A DNA stretch of 64,000 nt from Streptomyces marianii (GTDB lineage: Bacteria; Actinomycetota; Actinomycetes; Streptomycetales; Streptomycetaceae), in assembly GCF_005795905.1 (NCBI RefSeq), contig NZ_VAWE01000001.1, forward strand, positions 7,443,501 to 7,507,500, in the 5' to 3' direction. This document shows, one piece after another, positions 25,514 to 35,857 of this stretch. Each line of letters starts with the position of its first letter. The stretch's first letter is position 1. The position numbers and the translations under genes are program-made. A model generated the notes under the pieces. It had not been told where the DNA came from. It saw nothing but the letters and a program-made list of their open reading frames with translations, and made no database searches.

Positions 25514-26028
25514 CCGGCCGGCGCGCCACGGCGCCGGCCGGGACGTCACCCGGGGGCACGGCGGACGGCATCGCCACGGCTCCGTATACCACGCGGTCCC
25601 CGATCGCCTCCCGGGCCGCGCCCTGCCGTCGTGGCGGTGCGCGTCGAACGCCCCCTGCCGGTGCTCGACGTGCCGGTCCAGGGGGCGGCAGCGGAGGCGG
25701 GGCCCGTGAAGCCGACGGGCGGATCGTGCGATGCCGTGCGGGATGCGGGCCAGGCGAAAGGCCCCGAGGGCGAGGGCCGCGACGGCCGGAAGCGGGAGCG
25801 CCACCGCGATCCCGTGGCGGGCCGGGGAGGCGCCGGGCACGGCCCGTCGCGGAGCGAGCGGGATCCAGGCCGGCGAGCCCGCGGACCACGTGGCCAGCGC
25901 GGTGATCGCCACGGCCCGGGGTTCCGCCGCGCGGCAGGCGCTCTTCGGTGACATACGCGTCGGCACACGCGTCGAGGTGCCGGAGGGCGGGCTGCCCGCG
26001 CTCATGCCCATGCAAGTGCCAAAGATCA
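25514..26028. other. 515 bp without a supported gene
   Basis: Between the antitoxin and the urease promoter. A minus-strand frame here contains a hydrophobic stretch ([20 protein letters not shown]) that could be the relic of a membrane protein. It has no start with a ribosome site and no family match. A toxin partner for the antitoxin was sought and not found. Confidence 0.45.
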
Positions 26029-26029
26029 G

Positions 26030-26054
26030 TTAACGCGCCGGAAAAACTTCCGGC
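26030..26054. promoter_or_regulatory. Candidate GlnR box and hairpin upstream of ureA
   Basis: TTAAC-GCGCCG-GAAAA at 26030-26045 fits the GlnR a-site/6-bp/b-site spacing (GTnAC-n6-GaAAC) with mismatches. GlnR is known to control urease genes in Streptomyces. The same bases form a small hairpin, GCCGGAA-AAAC-TTCCGGC (26037-26054). It lies about 120 bp upstream of ureA. Identification is by spacing only. Confidence 0.4.
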
Positions 26055-26169
26055 CTAACGTTCAAGCCTTGGCGGCGGAAAGGCCGTGGAGGGTCAACAG
26101 ACCGTTGACGCCCACTACCGTCCGCCGCACCCGGTTGCGTCCGGGCAGGCCGACTGTGAGGTGGAGAAC

Positions 26170-26472
26170 GTGCAACTGACGCCGCATGAGCAGGAACGGC
26201 TGCTCATCCATGTCGCCGCGGACGTCGCGGAGAAGCGCAGGGCGCGCGGGGTGAGGCTCAACCACCCCGAGGCCCTCGCCCTCATCACCACGCACATCCT
26301 GGAGGGCGCCCGCGACGGGCGCACCGTCGCCGAGATCATGGCGTCCGGACGGAAGGTGCTCACCCGCGACGACGTCATGGACGGGATCCCGGAGATGATC
26401 CACGACGTCCAGGTCGAGGCGACGTTCCCCGACGGGACCAAGCTCGTCACCGTCCACGACCCGATCGTCTGA
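26170..26472 (+). CDS. ureA: Urease gamma subunit
   Basis: 100 residues, the normal length of UreA. It starts at GTG 26170 ([20 protein letters not shown]) behind GAGGTGGAG; a longer in-frame ATG at 26086 adds unrelated residues. It includes [20 protein letters not shown] and [20 protein letters not shown], both highly conserved. It is a structural subunit of the nickel enzyme that hydrolyses urea to ammonia and carbamate. First gene of ureABCFGD. Confidence 0.98.
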   Translation: MQLTPHEQERLLIHVAADVAEKRRARGVRLNHPEALALITTHILEGARDGRTVAEIMASGRKVLTRDDVMDGIPEMIHDVQVEATFPDGTKLVTVHDPIV

Positions 26473-26483
26473 CGGGAGTGCCG

Positions 26484-26831
26484 ATGATCCCCGGAGAGAT
26501 CCTGCACGCCGAAGGACCGGTCAGGCTCAACGAGGGCCGCGAGGCCACACGGCTGACCGTCCTCAACGCGGCCGACCGGCCCGTACAGGTCGGCTCCCAC
26601 TACCACTTCGCCGAGGCCAACCCCGGTCTGGACTTCGACCGCGCGGCCGCGCGCGGCCTCCGGCTGAACATCGCCGCGGGCACCGCCGTCCGGTTCGAGC
26701 CCGGAGTCCCCGTCGAGGTCGAACTCGTACCGCTCGCCGGGCTGCGCGTCGTCGCGGGTCTGCGCGGCGAGACCGCGGGACCGCTCGACACGAGCGGGAC
26801 CCCGGCGGAGAACGGAGCCACCCGTGCCTGA
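26484..26831 (+). CDS. ureB: Urease beta subunit
   Basis: 115 residues: [20 protein letters not shown], then [20 protein letters not shown], the UreB core with the conserved SHYHF. The ATG at 26484 follows GGGAG; GTG 26478 is two codons earlier. It overlaps the ureC start by 8 bp. The C-terminal 15 residues are variable, as usual. Confidence 0.97.
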   Translation: MIPGEILHAEGPVRLNEGREATRLTVLNAADRPVQVGSHYHFAEANPGLDFDRAAARGLRLNIAAGTAVRFEPGVPVEVELVPLAGLRVVAGLRGETAGPLDTSGTPAENGATRA

Positions 26832-28545
26832 ACTGACGCGCGCCGCTTACGCCGATCTCTTCGGCCCCACGACAGGTGACCGGATCCGTCTCGCCGACAC
26901 CGATCTCCTCGTCGAGATCGAGGAGGACCGCTCGGGCGGCCCCGGACGCGCGGGCGACGAAGCGGTCTTCGGCGGTGGCAAGGTGATCCGCGAGTCCATG
27001 GGCCAGTCCCGTGTGACACGGGCGGAGGGTGCCCCGGACACGGTCATCACCGGTGCGGTGATCATCGACCACTGGGGAGTCGTCAAGGCCGACATCGGCA
27101 TCCGCGACGGCCGGGTCGCCGGTATCGGCAAGGCGGGCAACCCGGACACGATGGACGGGGTCCACCCGGACCTCGTCATCGGGCCGGAGACCGAGGTCAT
27201 CGCGGGCAACGGGAAGATCCTCACCGCGGGCGCCGTCGACGCCCACGTCCATTTCATCTCGCCCACGGTCGTCGAGCAGGCCCTGACCTCCGGGATCACG
27301 ACCCTCGTCGGCGGGGGCACCGGACCCGCCGAGGGGACCAAGGCGACCACGATCACCCCCGGCCCCTGGCACCTCGCCCGGATGTTCGAGGCGCTCGAGT
27401 CGTTCCCCGTCAACATCGGGCTGCTGGGCAAGGGCAACACGACGTCCCGCGAGGCCATGTACTCCCAACTGCGCGGCGGCGCGCTCGGCTTCAAGATCCA
27501 CGAGGACTGGGGTGCCACACCGGCCGTCATCGACGCCTGCCTCGGCGTGTGCGAGGAGACCGGCGCACAGCTCGCCATCCACACCGACACTCTCAACGAG
27601 GCCGGCTTCGTGGGCGACACCCTCGCGGCGATCGCGGGCCGCACGATTCACGCCTACCACACGGAAGGGGCGGGCGGAGGGCACGCGCCGGACATCATCA
27701 CGGTCGTCTCGGAGCCGTACGTCCTGCCCAGCTCCACCAACCCGACGCGACCGCACACCGTCAACACCATCGAGGAACACCTCGACATGCTGATGGTCTG
27801 CCACCACCTCAATCCGGCGGTGCCGGAGGACCTCGCCTTCGCCGAGTCCAGGATCAGGCCGTCGACGATCGCCGCCGAGGACGTCCTCCACGACATCGGC
27901 GCCATCTCCATCGTGTCGTCCGACTCCCAGGCCATGGGGCGCGTCGGCGAGGTCGTGCTGCGCACCTGGCAGACCGCGCACGCGATGAAGCGGCGCCGCG
28001 GCGCCCTGCCGGGCGACGGCCGCGCGGACAACCTGAGGGCCCGGCGGTACGTCGCCAAGTACACGATCAACCCGGCCGTGGCCCAGGGTCTGGACCACGA
28101 GATCGGCTCGGTCGAGCCCGGCAAGCTCGCGGATCTGGTCCTGTGGGAGCCGGCCTTCTTCGGGGTGAAGCCCCAACTCGTGCTCAAGGGCGGACAGATC
28201 GCCTACGCACAGATGGGCGACGCCAACGCCTCCATCCCCACCCCCCAGCCCGTGCTCCCGCGCCCCATGTTCGGCGCGCTCGGCCGGGCCCCGGCCGCGA
28301 ACTCGTTCAACTTCGTGTCCGAGGCGGCGGTCGAGGACGGACTGCCCGAACGCCTCGGCCTGGGCAAGCGCTTCGTCCCGATCCGCAGCACTCGCGGCGT
28401 CACCAAGTCGGACATGAAGGAGAACGACGTCCTGCCCCGCGTCGAGGTCGACGCCGACACCTTCACGGTCACCATCGACGGCGACCCGGTGGAGCCCGCG
28501 CCCGCCGAGGAACTGCCCATGGCCCAGCGCTACTTCCTGTTCTGA
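26824..28545 (+). CDS. ureC: Urease alpha subunit (catalytic)
   Basis: 573 residues from GTG 26824. It contains the di-nickel site: DAHVHF (H141, H143) and the carbamylated lysine in [10 protein letters not shown] (K224). The mobile active-site flap is [20 protein letters not shown]. Length and all signature blocks match active ureases, so it should be functional once nickel is inserted by the UreDFG proteins encoded downstream. Confidence 0.99.
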   Translation: MPELTRAAYADLFGPTTGDRIRLADTDLLVEIEEDRSGGPGRAGDEAVFGGGKVIRESMGQSRVTRAEGAPDTVITGAVIIDHWGVVKADIGIRDGRVAGIGKAGNPDTMDGVHPDLVIGPETEVIAGNGKILTAGAVDAHVHFISPTVVEQALTSGITTLVGGGTGPAEGTKATTITPGPWHLARMFEALESFPVNIGLLGKGNTTSREAMYSQLRGGALGFKIHEDWGATPAVIDACLGVCEETGAQLAIHTDTLNEAGFVGDTLAAIAGRTIHAYHTEGAGGGHAPDIITVVSEPYVLPSSTNPTRPHTVNTIEEHLDMLMVCHHLNPAVPEDLAFAESRIRPSTIAAEDVLHDIGAISIVSSDSQAMGRVGEVVLRTWQTAHAMKRRRGALPGDGRADNLRARRYVAKYTINPAVAQGLDHEIGSVEPGKLADLVLWEPAFFGVKPQLVLKGGQIAYAQMGDANASIPTPQPVLPRPMFGALGRAPAANSFNFVSEAAVEDGLPERLGLGKRFVPIRSTRGVTKSDMKENDVLPRVEVDADTFTVTIDGDPVEPAPAEELPMAQRYFLF

Positions 28546-28547
28546 TC

Positions 28548-29378
28548 ATGAGCGAAGTCATGGATCCGCACACGGAGGCCCCTTTGCGCGGCCTCCGTCA
28601 ACTCCCGTCGCCCGGCCGGGACCAGTGCGCCGGGGCCGCCGGGGACGGGCACGCGGCCGGGGGAGCGCGCCGGGCGGAGGAGGCCGGACCACGGTCCGGT
28701 GCCCCGGCGCGCGCCGCGCTGCTCGTCCTCGCCGACGGGCGGTTCCCCGCCGGCGGACACGCCCACTCCGGCGGGGCGGAGGCTGCGGTCAGGGCGGGCC
28801 GGCTCGGCGACGCCCGGGACCTCGCGGACTTCTGCCGGGGACGGCTGCACACCACGGGACTGACCGCCGCCGGTCTCGCCGCCGCTGCGGCGCTCGGGCT
28901 CGACCCGGTCGCGCTGGACGTGGCGGCCGATGCCCGCACCCCGTCCCCCGCCCTGCGCGCATCGGCACGGAGGCTCGGCCGGCAGCTGATGCGAGCCGCA
29001 CGCGCCACTTGGCCGTCACCGGAACTGGACGCCCTCGCCGGCGCCCGGCCGAAGGGGGCGCACCAGCCCGTCGTGCTGGGGGTCACCGCCCGTGCCGCCG
29101 GCCTCGGCGCCGAGGACGCCGCGTACTGCGCCGCGTACGAGGCGGTCGGCGGACCGGCCACTGCCGCCGTGCGGCTGCTCAGCCTGGACCCGTACCAGGC
29201 CACCGCCGTCCTCGCCCGCCTGGCCCCCGACATGGACCGGGTCGCCGGGCGAGCGGTGGCCGCGGCCCGGTGGGCGGCCGAGCGGGGTCCCGACGCGCTT
29301 CCCGCCGCGTCGGCCCCGCTGCTGGACATCACCGCCGAGCAGCACGCCGCCTGGCCCGTACGGCTCTTCGCCTCCTAA
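28548..29378 (+). CDS. ureF: Urease accessory protein UreF
   Basis: 276 residues starting 2 bp after ureC. The UreF domain begins near residue 58 ([20 protein letters not shown], the conserved UreF N-terminal motif) and runs to the end. UreF acts with UreD and UreG in nickel insertion. The first 55 residues are a proline-, glycine- and alanine-rich extension not needed for the fold. An internal start is possible. Confidence 0.95.
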   Translation: MSEVMDPHTEAPLRGLRQLPSPGRDQCAGAAGDGHAAGGARRAEEAGPRSGAPARAALLVLADGRFPAGGHAHSGGAEAAVRAGRLGDARDLADFCRGRLHTTGLTAAGLAAAAALGLDPVALDVAADARTPSPALRASARRLGRQLMRAARATWPSPELDALAGARPKGAHQPVVLGVTARAAGLGAEDAAYCAAYEAVGGPATAAVRLLSLDPYQATAVLARLAPDMDRVAGRAVAAARWAAERGPDALPAASAPLLDITAEQHAAWPVRLFAS

Positions 29379-29547
29379 GGGCTGTCCCGAATCCCCAGCG
29401 GGCGCACGACGACAGCTGCGGCACCTCGCTGCGTTGCCCACAGCCCCGACGCAGCCACCACTACCGCCAAGCACCACTACCGCCAAGCACCACCACCACG
29501 GAGCGCGGAGCCGCACAAGCTCCGCAGCACCACGAGGGAGCCGCCCC
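29379..29547. repeat. Repeat-bearing gap between ureF and ureG
   Basis: 169 bp in an otherwise tight operon. It holds a direct repeat of the 16-bp unit ACCACTACCGCCAAGC (29457-29472 and 29473-29488). Upstream is a block (about 29379-29450, containing CAGCTGCGGCACCTCGCTGC) that resembles sequences I recall as repeated between Streptomyces genes. No gene is supported. Confidence 0.6.
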
Positions 29548-30234
<687 letters not shown>

Positions 30235-30241
30235 GCGCCGG

Positions 30242-30982
30242 ATGAGCGTCCGGGCGACCGCACGGATCGTCGCCGAACACGACGGGCTCCCCGTGCTGGA
30301 GAGCGACGGTCCGCTGGCCCTGCGCCGCACCCGTGCCGGCGGACCGTACACGCGCGTCACCGTGGTCGGCGCCATGAGCGCCCCGCTCGGCGGGGACCGG
30401 CTCGCGATCGAGGCGCACGTGCGCGAAGGCGCGCGGCTGCACGTGGACTCCGCAGCGGCCACCGTGGCGCTGCCAGGGCGCACCCCGGGAGCCGCCGACT
30501 ACGACATCTCGCTGGACGTGGGGGAGGGCGCCGAACTGCGCTGGCTGCCCGAGCAGCTGATCTCGGCGCGCGGCAGCGAGCTGCGGATGCACACACGTGC
30601 GGTGCTGGCCGCGACGGCGCGTCTCGTGCTGCGCGAGGAGCAGATCCTCGGCCGGCACGGCGAGGAGACCGGCACTCTCACCACACGTCTCACCGTCCGT
30701 CGCGCGGGCCGCCCCCTGCTGGACCAGGAACTCGCCCTCGGTCCCGGCGCACCCGGCGGCTGGGACGGCGGTGCGGTGCTCGGCGGGCACCGGGCGGTCG
30801 GCCAACTGCTCGTGGTGGACCCCGGTTTCGACGACAAGCCCCCGGAGCCGCGGCGGCTCGGGGAGACCGCCGTGCTCACCCCCCTCGCGGGGCCGGCCTT
30901 GCTGGTCACCGCGGTCGCCCCGGACGCGCTGCGCCTGCGCGGGCTGCTCGACACCGCCCTGGGCGATCTCGCCGGCGGCTGA
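30242..30982 (+). CDS. ureD: Urease accessory protein UreD (UreH)
   Basis: 246 residues, starting 7 bp after ureG. Fits the UreD family, which scaffolds the UreF-UreG complex on apo-urease: ATARIVAEHDG at the start, LHVDSAAATVALPGR, and the block LRWLPEQLISARGSEL. It ends the operon, followed by a strong hairpin. Confidence 0.94.
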   Translation: MSVRATARIVAEHDGLPVLESDGPLALRRTRAGGPYTRVTVVGAMSAPLGGDRLAIEAHVREGARLHVDSAAATVALPGRTPGAADYDISLDVGEGAELRWLPEQLISARGSELRMHTRAVLAATARLVLREEQILGRHGEETGTLTTRLTVRRAGRPLLDQELALGPGAPGGWDGGAVLGGHRAVGQLLVVDPGFDDKPPEPRRLGETAVLTPLAGPALLVTAVAPDALRLRGLLDTALGDLAGG

Positions 30983-30987
30983 CCCGC

Positions 30988-31037
30988 GGGCCGCGCGCCC
31001 GTGCCCGGCACGAGGGCCGCACACGGGCGCGCGGCCC
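30988..31037 (+). terminator. Terminator after the urease operon
   Basis: Perfect 16-bp arms GGGCCGCGCGCCCGTG (30988-31003) and CACGGGCGCGCGGCCC (31022-31037) with an 18-nt loop, five bases after the ureD stop. There is no U-tract, as is common in Streptomyces. It also lies between ureD and the convergent acyltransferase gene, so it may serve both. Confidence 0.75.
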
Positions 31038-31162
31038 CATCGCGAACGCCGACGATCCGGGCACCCTCCGCCGAGGTGCCGCCACCGTCCCCGACGGGCT
31101 GTGCCGGGCCGCCGTCCGCGGCCCCCGGTCATCCGGCCCGGACCGCAGCCGTGCACCGCGCG

Positions 31163-31879
31163 TCAGCGTCCGAGCCGGGGAATCCGCCCGCTCTTCGACC
31201 GGTCCGCCTCGGCGGCCTTCGCCTTCACCGCGTACTCGTCGACGTACTGCTGCCCGGACAGGGCGAGGATCTCGTACATGATCTCGTCCGTCACGGCGCG
31301 CAGTACCGCCTTCTCGTTCTCCATCCCCGCGTAGCGGGAGAAGTCGAGCGGTTCGCCGAAGCGGATCGTCACCCGCTTGATCTTCGGCAGTACCTGCCCG
31401 GGAGGCTGGATCTCGAAGGTTCCGACCATCGCGCAGGGCACGACGGGCACCCGCGCGGTGAGCGCCATGACCGCGACGCCGACCTTGCCCTTGTAGAGCC
31501 GTCCGTCGTGCGACCGCGTACCCTCCGGGTAGATGCCGAGCAACTCGCCCTTGCCGAGCACGCCGAGGCCCTCACGGATGGCCGCCTGGCCTGCCTCCTT
31601 GCCGGAACGGTCCACCGGGATCTGTCCGGCGCTGCGGAAGAAGGCGGCCGTCAGCCGGCCCTTGATCCCCGGTCCGGTGAAGTACTCGGCCTTGGCGAGG
31701 AAGGTGATGCGCCGCTTCAGGATGGCCGGCATCAGGAAGTGGTCGGAGAACGACAGGTGGTTGCCGGCGACGATCGCCGCGCCGTCCGCCGGGATGTGCT
31801 CGAGGCCCTCGATCCTGGGCCGGAACAGCAGCCGCAGCAGCGGCCCCAGGATGACGTATTTGAGGACGTAGTAGAACAC
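31163..31879 (-). CDS. 1-acylglycerol-3-phosphate O-acyltransferase (PlsC-like)
   Basis: 238 residues. The acyltransferase motif is GNHLSFSDH (H41, D46), and the phosphate-binding motif is YPEGTRS. A hydrophobic N-terminus (MFYYVLKYVILGPLLRLLF) anchors it to the membrane. It probably converts lysophosphatidic acid to phosphatidic acid in phospholipid synthesis. It stands as a single gene convergent with the urease operon. Confidence 0.93.
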   Translation of the reverse strand: MFYYVLKYVILGPLLRLLFRPRIEGLEHIPADGAAIVAGNHLSFSDHFLMPAILKRRITFLAKAEYFTGPGIKGRLTAAFFRSAGQIPVDRSGKEAGQAAIREGLGVLGKGELLGIYPEGTRSHDGRLYKGKVGVAVMALTARVPVVPCAMVGTFEIQPPGQVLPKIKRVTIRFGEPLDFSRYAGMENEKAVLRAVTDEIMYEILALSGQQYVDEYAVKAKAAEADRSKSGRIPRLGR

Positions 31880-32129
31880 GATGTCGCTCCCAACTCTGCC
31901 GATGCGGCTCAGGGGCCGCGTGGTGCCGGATCAGGGCGCGAATGCACCCGGCACATCGATCCGCACGGTCGGTCGTCCGTCCCTGGTCCGACCGGACTCG
32001 TGCCGACTGCCTTGCCCAGTTGTATGACAGCCCTTCGGGCGCCGCCATGGGTAGGTAGGTGGACGCTGCGGATGCCGTGGTGGCCGATCGTCGTCAGGTG
32101 GGTTTTGACGCCGGCCGGCCCGGCGGCCG
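31880..32129. other. No gene recognised
   Basis: 250 bp upstream of the acyltransferase gene; presumably its promoter and decayed sequence. Confidence 0.45.
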
Positions 32130-32440
32130 GAGTGTCGCGACGCGGCGGGCGTGACACGGAGGAGTCGGGGGCGGCGGGCACGCCCACCTTCGGCGAGTGG
32201 GACGACAAGGGGAATCCGCGCGTGGAGCGCCTCAGGGCGGCCCTCGACGCGGCCGGAGTGACCGTCGGCGTGCCCGACGACATCCGGCGGGAGCTGTGGG
32301 CGACGTTCCTGTCCGTCGCCCCGCTCGGGGGCCTCGGTGCCGTCACGGAAGCCACGATCGGCGAGTTCCGCTGGTGGCCCGGCTCCCGGCGGCTGCTGGG
32401 AGAGGCCATGGCCGAGTCCACCGGCGCACGCAGGCACACG
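32130..32440 (+). pseudogene. Ketopantoate reductase-like C-terminal fragment
   Basis: The plus-strand frame reads PTFGEWDDKGNPRVERLRAA and then VPDDIRRELWATFLSVAPLG. This matches the C-terminal helical domain of PanE/ApbA-type 2-dehydropantoate 2-reductases. The N-terminal NADP-binding half is absent and the frame ends in unrelated residues, so only a relic remains. Its original boundaries are unclear. Confidence 0.7.
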
Positions 32441-32504
32441 GCATTGCGCTCCCGTGCGGGGGGACACGCCCGACGACGACGGGCGGACCGGCAGCCCGAC
32501 GCCC

Positions 32505-32663
32505 TCAGGTGGGCCTGGACACGAGCATCCCCACGGTGACGAGGCCCAGCACGACCCAGGTGAACCACAGCCAGCCGTTGCTGCCGAGCGCCACGGTGTA
32601 GGCGGTCACGACCACCAGGGACGCCACGGTCAGCACACCCATCGTCTTCGTGGAACCGGACAT
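32505..32663 (-). CDS. Small membrane protein
   Basis: 52 residues with two predicted membrane helices (GVLTVASLVVVTAYTVALG and WLWFTWVVLGLVTVGMLVS) separated by a short loop, starting MSGSTKTM. I recall similar small proteins beside CtaG-like genes in Streptomyces. Function unknown. Longer in-frame starts (to 32807) give proline/arginine-rich residues and are unlikely. Confidence 0.7.
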   Translation of the reverse strand: MSGSTKTMGVLTVASLVVVTAYTVALGSNGWLWFTWVVLGLVTVGMLVSRPT

Positions 32664-32840
32664 GCGCGCCCTCCTCCGGGCCGGTGCCGCGGCTGACGGC
32701 CGCGGCCGGGGCCGTGGTGCCATCGTCACCCCTGACCGGGGGAGCGCGCTACTCCCGGGCAGCGGCCACCGCGCTCCGGGCCGGCAGTCCGCGTGCCCGG
32801 GCGTCACCAGCCCGGCCGGGCCGCCCCGGTCCCGGCCCGG

Positions 32841-33800
32841 TCAGCGGCTGCGTGCCTGGAGAGAGGCCAGATACGCGTTGTAGGCCTCCAGCTCCTTGTC
32901 GCCGTCCCGGTCCGCGGCCCGGTCCTTGCGGACGGCCTGGCGCTGCTCGGAGCGGTACCACTGGAACACCAGGGCGATCAGCACCAGCACCGACGGGATC
33001 TCGCTGAAGGCCCAGGCGATGCCGCCCGCCGCGTTCTGGTCGGAGAGCGCGCTGATCCCGAGTGAGGCCGGGGGATCGGCGTACGCCCGCACCATCGGCT
33101 CGGAGGCCATCATCAGCGCGATACCGAAGAACGCGTGGAAGGGCATGCCCGCGAAGAGCTCCAGCATCCGCATCACATAGCCGGGGCGGTGCGGGCCCGG
33201 GTCCACGCCCATGATCGGCCAGAAGAAGATCAGTCCGACGGCGAGGAAGTGCACCATCATCGCGATGTGGCCGGCCCTGGACCCCATGAGGAAGTCGAAG
33301 AGCGGGGTGAAGTACAGGCCGTAGAGGCTCGCGATGAACATCGGGATCGTGAACGCGGGGTGCGTGACGATCTTCATGTAGCGGCTGTGCAGCAGGGCCA
33401 GCAGCAGCTCGCGCGGTCCCTTGCGGCCGCGGCCCGCCGGCGGCAGCGCGCGCAGCGCCAGGGTGACCGGAGCGCCGAGCAGCAGCAGGATCGGCGACAG
33501 CATGCTGATCACCATGTGCTGGACCATGTGCACGCTGAACATGACCATGCCGTAGTCGTTCAGCTTGGTGCACATCACCAGCGCGATGCTCAGCACACCT
33601 GCGGTGAAGAAGACCGTCCGGCCCACCGGCCAGGCGTCGCCGCGCCGGCGCAGCCGTGCCACCCCCCAGCCGTAGAGCGCGAGCCCCACGAGACAGCCGG
33701 CCAGGAAGAACGGATCCGAGGAGAACTCCAGCCCCCTGCCCAGCGTGAACGGCGGCAGGTCCATCGGCATCCCGTGCTCGCCGTGCCCGCTGTGATCCAT
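32841..33800 (-). CDS. Cytochrome c oxidase assembly protein (CtaG-like)
   Basis: 319 residues with about seven membrane segments (caa3_CtaG family). Conserved histidines lie in FSVHMVQHMVISMLSP and MVHFLAVGLIFFWPI. The N-terminus MDHSGHGEHGMPMD is rich in histidine and methionine and could bind copper. Family members help assemble the CuA/CuB centres of cytochrome oxidase. The C-terminus is charged and cytoplasmic. Confidence 0.92.
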   Translation of the reverse strand: MDHSGHGEHGMPMDLPPFTLGRGLEFSSDPFFLAGCLVGLALYGWGVARLRRRGDAWPVGRTVFFTAGVLSIALVMCTKLNDYGMVMFSVHMVQHMVISMLSPILLLLGAPVTLALRALPPAGRGRKGPRELLLALLHSRYMKIVTHPAFTIPMFIASLYGLYFTPLFDFLMGSRAGHIAMMVHFLAVGLIFFWPIMGVDPGPHRPGYVMRMLELFAGMPFHAFFGIALMMASEPMVRAYADPPASLGISALSDQNAAGGIAWAFSEIPSVLVLIALVFQWYRSEQRQAVRKDRAADRDGDKELEAYNAYLASLQARSR

Positions 33801-33851
33801 CTGCCTACTCCTGGAGCGTCCTGTTTCGCGCGTGTTGTCCGGACAAGACTA

Positions 33852-33889
33852 GAACCGCCCCCGGTCGCAGCTGCGACCGGGGGCGGTTC
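33852..33889. terminator. Strong terminator hairpin after pfkA
   Basis: Two perfect 19-bp arms (33852-33870 and 33871-33889) that meet in the middle, containing CCGCCCCCGGTCGC and its complement. It lies 17 bp after the pfkA stop on the minus strand and upstream of the CtaG gene start, so it should isolate the two transcripts. Confidence 0.9.
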
Positions 33890-33906
33890 CTCGCTCGGGA
33901 GGCCTC

Positions 33907-34932
33907 TCAGAGGACCGTCTCGGCCTCTTCGTACCGGTCCTGCGGGACGGTTTTCAGCGTCTCCACCGCCTGCGCCAGCGGCACCATCGTGATGTCCGTT
34001 CCGCGCAGCGCGGTCATCATGCCGAACTCGCCGCGGTGCGCCGCCTCCACGGCGTGCCAGCCGAACCGGGTGGCGAGGACGCGGTCGTACGCGGTCGGTG
34101 TACCGCCGCGCTGGACGTGGCCGAGGATCACCGGCCGGGCCTCCTTGCCGAGCCGCTCCTCCAGCTCGACGGACAGCTGCCGGGCGACTCCGGCGAAGCG
34201 CTCGTGGCCGTACACGTCCTTGCCGCCCTCGTCGAAGTCCATGGAACCCTCGCGCGGCTTGGCGCCCTCGGCGACCACGACGATCGCGAACCGCTTGCCG
34301 GCCTCGAACCGGGCACCGACCCGCTTGGTCAGTTCCTCGATGTCGAAGGGACGCTCGGGGACGACGATGGCGTGCGCACCGGCCGCCATGCCGGAGTGCA
34401 GGGCGATCCAGCCGGTGTGTCGGCCCATGACCTCGACGATCAGCACCCGCTGGTGGGACTCGGCGGTGGTCTTCAGCCGGTCGAGGGCCTCGGTCGCGAC
34501 CCCGACGGCGGTGTCGAAGCCGAAGGTGACGTCGGTCGACGCGATGTCGTTGTCGATGGTCTTCGGCACACCGACGATCGGCAGACCGGCCTGGGCCAGC
34601 AGGTTCGCCGCCTTCAGCGTGCCCTCGCCACCGATCGGGATGATCGCGTCGAGGCCCAGTTCGGCGACGTGCCCCTTGGCCCGCTCGACGCCGTCGACGA
34701 GATGAGCGGGCTGTACCCGCGAGGACCCGAGGATCGTGCCGCCGCGGGCGAGGATGCCGGCGACGGCGTCGAGGTCGAGCTTGCGGTAGTCGGCCTCCAG
34801 CAGGCCTTTCCAGCCGTCGTGGAAGCCGATCACCTCGTCACCGTGGTCGACGACGGCGCGGTGCACGACAGAGCGGATGACCGCGTTGAGCCCGGGGCAG
34901 TCGCCGCCGGAGGTGAGGACACCAATGCGCAT
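33907..34932 (-). CDS. pfkA: 6-phosphofructokinase
   Basis: 341 residues. It phosphorylates fructose 6-phosphate in glycolysis. It starts MRIGVLTSGGDCPGLNAVIR (phosphate-binding). It also has GGEGTLKAANLL, the catalytic block VPKTIDNDIASTDVTFGFD, and the substrate motif MGRHTGWIALHSGMA. The GGEGT and PKTIDND features belong to the clade that includes actinobacterial ATP enzymes and PPi-dependent relatives. Phosphoryl donor choice cannot be settled by eye. Confidence 0.96.
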   Translation of the reverse strand: MRIGVLTSGGDCPGLNAVIRSVVHRAVVDHGDEVIGFHDGWKGLLEADYRKLDLDAVAGILARGGTILGSSRVQPAHLVDGVERAKGHVAELGLDAIIPIGGEGTLKAANLLAQAGLPIVGVPKTIDNDIASTDVTFGFDTAVGVATEALDRLKTTAESHQRVLIVEVMGRHTGWIALHSGMAAGAHAIVVPERPFDIEELTKRVGARFEAGKRFAIVVVAEGAKPREGSMDFDEGGKDVYGHERFAGVARQLSVELEERLGKEARPVILGHVQRGGTPTAYDRVLATRFGWHAVEAAHRGEFGMMTALRGTDITMVPLAQAVETLKTVPQDRYEEAETVL

Positions 34933-35100
34933 AGCCCGAAAACCTTTACAACGTGGGCCGACTCCCGGACCACGTCGTCCGGTTGGATCCCTGCCACCCT
35001 ACCGGCGCAAGGTGGCGGGTGCCGAACCGGACGTCCGCACAGTGGACACCGTGTCCTCGTACGATTCGGGCTGCCGTGCGAACGGCGCTCGAGCGGCCCG

Positions 35101-35829
35101 TCAGGCGGGCTGGGTGGCGGCGGCGATGCGCTCCGCGCGCAGTGCCTCGTACCACCGGTCGTCGGTGGGCGGCAGCGCGTTCACGTCGAGCGCGAGCTTC
35201 AGCAGCAGATCCGCGATCTGCGGATTGCGGGCCATCACCGGACCGTGCATGTACGTGCCGAACACGGTGTCGTTGTACGCGCCCTCGGTGCCGTCCCCGG
35301 TGCCGTTCCCCCTGCCGAGGACGGTCCGGGCGAACGGCCGGGCCGTCGGCCCGAGATGCGTGATGCCCTGGTGGTTCTCGAAGCCCGTGAGCTGCGGCAG
35401 ACCCAGCCGCGGGTCGATGTCCGCCAGCACGTCGCCGACGCACCGCTCGCCCTCGCCGCGGGTGGAGACCACGTCGAGCAGGCCGAGGCCGGGCTCCCGC
35501 TCGCCCAGGTCGTTGACGAACTCGTGGCCGAGGATCTGGTAGCCGGCGCAGACCGAGAAGATGATCGCACCGTTGGCGGCGGCCCGGGAGAGCCCGGCGT
35601 CGCGGCGCAGCCGTTCGGCCGCGAGGCGCTGCGGCCGGTCCTCGCCGCCGCCGATCAGATAGATGTCGCCGGACGTCGGCACCGGCTGGTCGCTGCGGAC
35701 GTCGACGCGGGTGACGCCCAGGCCGCGCTGGCGCGCGCGGCGCTCCACGACCAGGGCGTTGCCCTGGTCACCGTACGTGCTGAGCAGGTCCGGGTAGACC
35801 CACACCAGGCGCAGGCTGCTGTCGCTCAT
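35101..35829 (-). CDS. gatD: Lipid II isoglutaminyl synthase, glutaminase subunit GatD
   Basis: 242 residues, a class I glutamine amidotransferase-like domain (GATase_3). The nucleophile cysteine is in SVCAGYQILGHEF (C94) and the histidine in GTYMHGPVMARNP. It hydrolyses glutamine and passes ammonia to MurT, which amidates the D-Glu alpha-carboxylate of lipid II. It lies 28 bp after murT on the same strand. Confidence 0.95.
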   Translation of the reverse strand: MSDSSLRLVWVYPDLLSTYGDQGNALVVERRARQRGLGVTRVDVRSDQPVPTSGDIYLIGGGEDRPQRLAAERLRRDAGLSRAAANGAIIFSVCAGYQILGHEFVNDLGEREPGLGLLDVVSTRGEGERCVGDVLADIDPRLGLPQLTGFENHQGITHLGPTARPFARTVLGRGNGTGDGTEGAYNDTVFGTYMHGPVMARNPQIADLLLKLALDVNALPPTDDRWYEALRAERIAAATQPA

Positions 35830-35857
35830 GCTCTGTGTTCCTCTGCGGTGAGCCGGG

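Noticed and set aside
25514..26020. Toxin partner for the YefM-type antitoxin
   Set aside because: No frame of suitable size with RelE/YoeB, PIN or MazF features; hydrophobic minus-strand stretch does not fit.
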